A stretch of 64,000 bases of DNA from Endothia cerciana. Lineage: Eukaryota > Ascomycota > Sordariomycetes > Diaporthales > Cryphonectriaceae. The DNA is taken from positions 1 through 64,000 of the forward strand of contig JALRMH010000033.1 in assembly GCA_026119935.1 (NCBI GenBank), given 5' to 3'. Position numbers and translations under genes: made by a program. Of the stretch, positions 60,800 through 64,000 are shown one piece after another; the stretch's first letter is position 1; each line of letters begins with the position of its first letter. The notes beneath the pieces were generated by a model. The model was not told the origin of the DNA, made no database searches, and saw only the letters and a list, made by a program, of their open reading frames with translations.

Positions 60800-61874
60800 A
60801 TGGCCTCACCGTCTACATCCTTCTTCGCGGTTGTCGCCGGTGTAGGTGCCGGAACAGGCGGTGCCGTATGACCAACCCCCCCCTCCCCCGGGAAGTCCAT
60901 GTTAAATGTCTAGACCATTAACACCCCCTGCAGGTCGCAAAGCGCTTCGCCAAGGCCTATCCCGTGGTCCTCCTCGCCCGCCACGAGGAGAGCTACAAGG
61001 ACGTCGTCTCCGAGATCAACTCATCCGGTGGCCGCGCCATCGGCGTGCCCACAGACATGGCTGATGTATCCTCCGTCGCGAACGCCTTCAGCACGATCAG
61101 GAAGGAGCTGCCCGACACGAAGCTCGCGGCGGCCGTGTACAACGTCGCTGCTGGGTTCTCCAGGAAGCCGTTCTTGGAACTGACGACTGAGGACCTGGCG
61201 AGGAGCCTGGGCGGCAACGTGTGAGTGTCGCATCACCGTGGGGTGAAGGGGCTCGGTGGATCTGTGGTTTCGAGGTCTCAAAGGGATGCGGTGAGACGAG
61301 GAGGCTGACAGGTCACGACGTAGGCACGGCCTATTCAACTTCGCACAGGCTGCGGTCCCTCTCCTCCTCGAGGCGGTAGATTCCTCACCGCACCCGCCGA
61401 CGCTGCTCGTCACGGGAGCAACGGCCTCTGTGCGCGGGAGCGTGAACTGTGCAGACTTTGCGGCGGGCAAGTTTGGGAGTACGTGAACCACCCCTCCCCC
61501 CCCCCCCACAAAAATCCCCACATTTATACCTTGGGCGGGGACGATGCTGATGGCCGACGACGAACAGGTAGGGCGATAGCACAGAGCCTCGCGCGGGAGT
61601 TTGGCCCCAAGGGCGTGCACGTAGCCCATGCCATCATTGACGGCGGGATCGACATCCCGCGCCTGGCGGAGCACAAGTCGCGCTTCAACAATGGCATTCC
61701 AGATGGGATGTTGAGCCCGGATGCGGTGAGTTACCTTCCGATATTGGCACTACGGGAATTGGCCATGAGCTGATGTCAGAACAGATCGCAGAGACCTACT
61801 GGCACCTGCATACGCAGCACAGATCCGCCTTCGCGCAGGAGATAGATCTGCGTCCTTTCGTCGAGAAGTTCTAA
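60800..61874 (+). CDS. Divergent SDR lacking the catalytic Tyr
   Basis: A Rossmann-fold protein of 251 residues. Exons: 60,800-60,865, 60,934-61,220, 61,324-61,478, 61,568-61,725 and 61,785-61,874; all junctions have GT-AG ends and keep frame. The N-terminus FFAVVAGVGAGTGGAVAKRF carries the glycine-rich cofactor loop. The middle has GATASVRGSVNCADFAAGKF: Ser153 and Lys167 are in the expected places, but the position of the catalytic Tyr (YxxxK) is Phe163. A conserved IIDGGIDIPR segment follows. The Phe may be a trait of this SDR subgroup rather than a mutation, since the rest is well conserved. Activity without Tyr would need another acid/base or a non-enzymatic role. Two introns contain long C-runs. 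Confidence 0.85.
61496..61507 (+). repeat. C homopolymer (12 C) in SDR intron
   Basis: Sense-strand C-run just after the 5' part of the third intron of the SDR gene. A shorter C-rich run lies in its first intron near 60,875. Confidence 0.85.
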
Positions 61875-62300
61875 GGGATCGTGGCTCATGACCGGGTTTC
61901 AGACATCATCCACAGCATCAGACGATTGAGAACAGATAGTGAGAGTGATATACGCCAGATGCTCTCTTGCTCTAGGTACCCTCCCAGTCTTGAGAGGCTT
62001 AGGCGTAGACGCAATTCATTGAAGTAGTCCCATGCCCTCCAATGCCTAGCTAGGCTGATGATATAGCTCATTCTCTCCATTCAACTGCGTAGGCCGTGGA
62101 TATAGTGAGAAGAAAGGTATACTCTCGGACAGACGAGTGCGACCGCTCTCACACCAGCGATACCGTCCATATGTGGCAGCCATTCGGTGTGCACCTGGAA
62201 CTTGTCGTGAGGTGCGACGCAAATATGGCCCCGCCTGCGTGGAGTCGGGTCCGCCCATCCAGCCCGACATGATTTAGTTGCACAAGGCCCCTATGCTCTT
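61875..62300. other. Convergent intergenic region
   Basis: Spacer between the SDR and TMA46 stop codons. No gene seen. Confidence 0.55.
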
Positions 62301-62557
62301 TCATGTAGCGGCGGTCGCTTCAGCCGTGCCATTCGTCTCGGCGGCGTGTCCTGAAGGTCCAGCTTCATCATCATCCGCCGCGTCCGGAGAGTTCACAGAC
62401 AAGTCTGGTTCCGCGTCGTCCTGCGCCCCCCCATTCGGTAGATGGGTGCTAAACTCCTTCGCGAGTCGTTCTTCCTCTTTTCTCTGCCGCAGGGCCTCCG
62501 TCTCCTGCCGAAGTTTCTCCAAGTTCCATGCGTCATCGTCGACGTCGTCATCGTCGC

Positions 62558-62588
<31 letters not shown>

Positions 62589-63642
62589 CGAAACCTCGTC
62601 GTCGTCCGAAACCTCGTCGTCGCTTTGTGTACGCCAGTTGCCGCTCTCGAATAGGGCACGGCCTGTTGCTTCCTTGGCTTTGCGGGCCTGCCACATTTCA
62701 GTCAGTACATGATAGCATTACGCAAAATGAATCCATAGGTCAAGGCAGAATCCTACCTGTTCTTCTGCGGCCTTCTTGTCCAGGCGTTTCTTCTTCCACT
62801 CCGCAAACGATTCAGGCGTCACAGGAGTCAGTTTGCCGGTGAGCTTATGCCGTTCGGACTCCAGGAACTCCTCGAGCGTCAGTGTCTTCAGTGGCGACTT
62901 ATCCATCAAAGCCTTCTCCGCTGCTCGCTGTTCCTTCGTCTTGAGGACGAACCTGCGCTGTGTATGAGCAAATGTATACCGTGGGGAAACAGATTTTCAG
63001 GAGGACTTACCCTGGTGGAAGAGCATGCTTGTACATGCACTTGTCACCCCCGTTCGGGCAGATCCAGAACCAACCGTACTTGCCATCCTCGATGGCCTGG
63101 ATGAAGTATTTGCAGACCTTGTCCGTAGTGGTCCGTTGGTTGCCCTTCTTGGACAAGACGACAGACCGCAGCTTGTCTTCATCCCAATCCGCCGACGTCT
63201 CGACCTTCTTCTTCTCATCCTCCTCCTGCCTCGTATCCTGATACAAGCTCTTCTTGTCCGTCTTCCTGTCCAGCTCCAGGTCGTGCGAGAACTTGCACTT
63301 CTTGCCCTTCTCACAGTTTCCCTTCTTGTGGAAGATGCAGAGGACCGTCTTGGGATCGACGCCAAACGGCACCTTCTGCACCTGGGCGGGCTTGTTGAGC
63401 AGGGCCTCCTGCTCCCTCTTCGCATCCTCGGCGGCCTTCTTCTCCCTCTCACGCTGGGCCTTCTCGGCCTCCTTCTTCTTCTGCTCCGCGGTACCTCCGC
63501 TCTTGGCCTGTGCCTGCATCTGCTTGATCTGCTTCTGTGCCGCACCGCCCTTCTTGTTCTTCATGCCAAAGGTCTTGTCGTCGACGGCCTTCTTGGCGTC
63601 GACCTTCTTGGCCGGGGCCTTCTCGACCTTCTTAGGTGGCAT
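62301..63642 (-). CDS. TMA46: CCCH zinc-finger protein TMA46 (DFRP1/ZC3H15 family)
   Basis: A ribosome-associated cytoplasmic protein. In yeast and animals, family members bind and stabilise a DRG/Rbg-type GTPase and act in translation. It has 404 residues in three exons on the minus strand: 63,642-63,011, 62,952-62,757 and 62,687-62,301; introns are 58 and 69 bases. It starts MPPKKVEKAP, with the conserved DDKTFGMKNKKGG near residues 21-33 and a Lys/Glu/Ala-rich helix. Two CCCH fingers follow, CIFHKKGNCEKGKKCKFSH (about 102-120) and one ending CPNGGDKCMYKH (about 177-206). The ALPPG/FVLKTK junction restored by splicing is family-typical, and the DFRP-like region is in exon 2. The third exon has a long Asp/Glu stretch and ends without known motifs. 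Confidence 0.92.
62528..62622 (-). repeat. Trinucleotide-rich acidic tract in TMA46
   Basis: GAC/GAT-type units (GTC on the plus strand), including a duplicated GACGAGGTTTCGGA unit, encode a stretch of more than 25 mostly Asp residues near the protein C-terminus. Confidence 0.85.
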
Positions 63643-64000
63643 GGTGGGCGGTTGGCGTGAGGGACACTGAGGGGGAAGTGGTGCGCGTGCTGAAGGGCTC
63701 TCCGCTGCTCCCAGACGCTGCGGTCGCCTGTCTGGAAGAGGTGGGGGCGGGGACGCAACTTCGAACTCGAAGATGTTGGAAAGAAAAAAGTGGATGCGAG
63801 CCGATCCAACGGCCCAAGACGCAGAGTGATTGAAAGATACGTAAAGTACGCTCGATGGCGCAGCTTTGGCGCGGAATAAAACGGACCAAGTGGCACGTGA
63901 TCCCAGCGAAAGGCCGATCCCGAGCAGGTGGTCCCTGAGCTGTTTTAGCAACAGACTGGATTGGCAACAATCAAACACCCCAACCTCCCCAGGACACCCC
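63643..64000. other. Upstream region of TMA46
   Basis: Promoter and leader of TMA46 up to the window edge; no other gene seen. Confidence 0.5.

Noticed and set aside
63025..63660. Leu-rich plus-strand open frame that looks like a membrane protein
   Set aside because: Antisense of the Lys/Glu-rich first exon of TMA46.
1..64000. CRISPR arrays, bacterial operons, riboswitches
   Set aside because: Introns and gene families show nuclear fungal DNA. The tandem repeats seen are contiguous, without unique spacers.

Overview
The window reads as nuclear DNA of a filamentous ascomycete, most likely a Sordariomycete. Genes carry short GT-AG introns of about 50-130 bases with RCTRAY-like branch sites. 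Coding regions are GC-rich, genes lie on both strands, and the gene families (ORC6, TYW2/TRM12, i-AAA protease, SSP120, TMA46, HDEL-type PDI) are eukaryotic, in fungal-looking versions. Species cannot be fixed from the sequence.

Layout. 1-16,634 is a long stretch with no recognisable gene; it holds microsatellites, minisatellites and G/C homopolymers. From 16.6 to 29.2 kb is a gene-dense block: a four-finger C2H2 regulator (+), a mitochondrial i-AAA protease (+), a classical SDR (-), a wybutosine enzyme TYW2/TRM12 (+) divergent from the SDR, an SSP120-like EF-hand protein (-) convergent with TYW2, and ORC6 (+). After 3.5 kb of non-coding DNA come a Ser/Thr-rich single-pass membrane protein (+, 32.7-34.8 kb) and an aquaporin with a very long polyQ-containing N-terminus (+, 37.6-39.5 kb). 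Three minus-strand genes follow: a putatively myristoylated protein of unknown function, a steroid 5-alpha-reductase-family membrane protein, and an HDEL-tailed protein disulfide isomerase (46.4-48.3 kb). The right part is sparse: two unrelated coiled-coil proteins (50.4-51.3 and 57.7-58.4 kb), a divergent SDR (+, 60.8-61.9 kb) and the CCCH protein TMA46 (-, 62.3-63.6 kb).

The genes are mostly unlinked housekeeping functions: mitochondrial proteostasis, tRNA modification, replication origin licensing, ER folding, secretory calcium binding and ribosome-associated factors. I see no biosynthetic cluster, defence island or intact mobile element. The most unusual structure is in the PDI gene. There the first thioredoxin active site is assembled from four exons, two of which are only 8 bases long, and the second active site is the glutaredoxin-like CPFC instead of CGHC. 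Splice models come from reading the sequence and protein-family conservation; where a junction did not resolve I say so.
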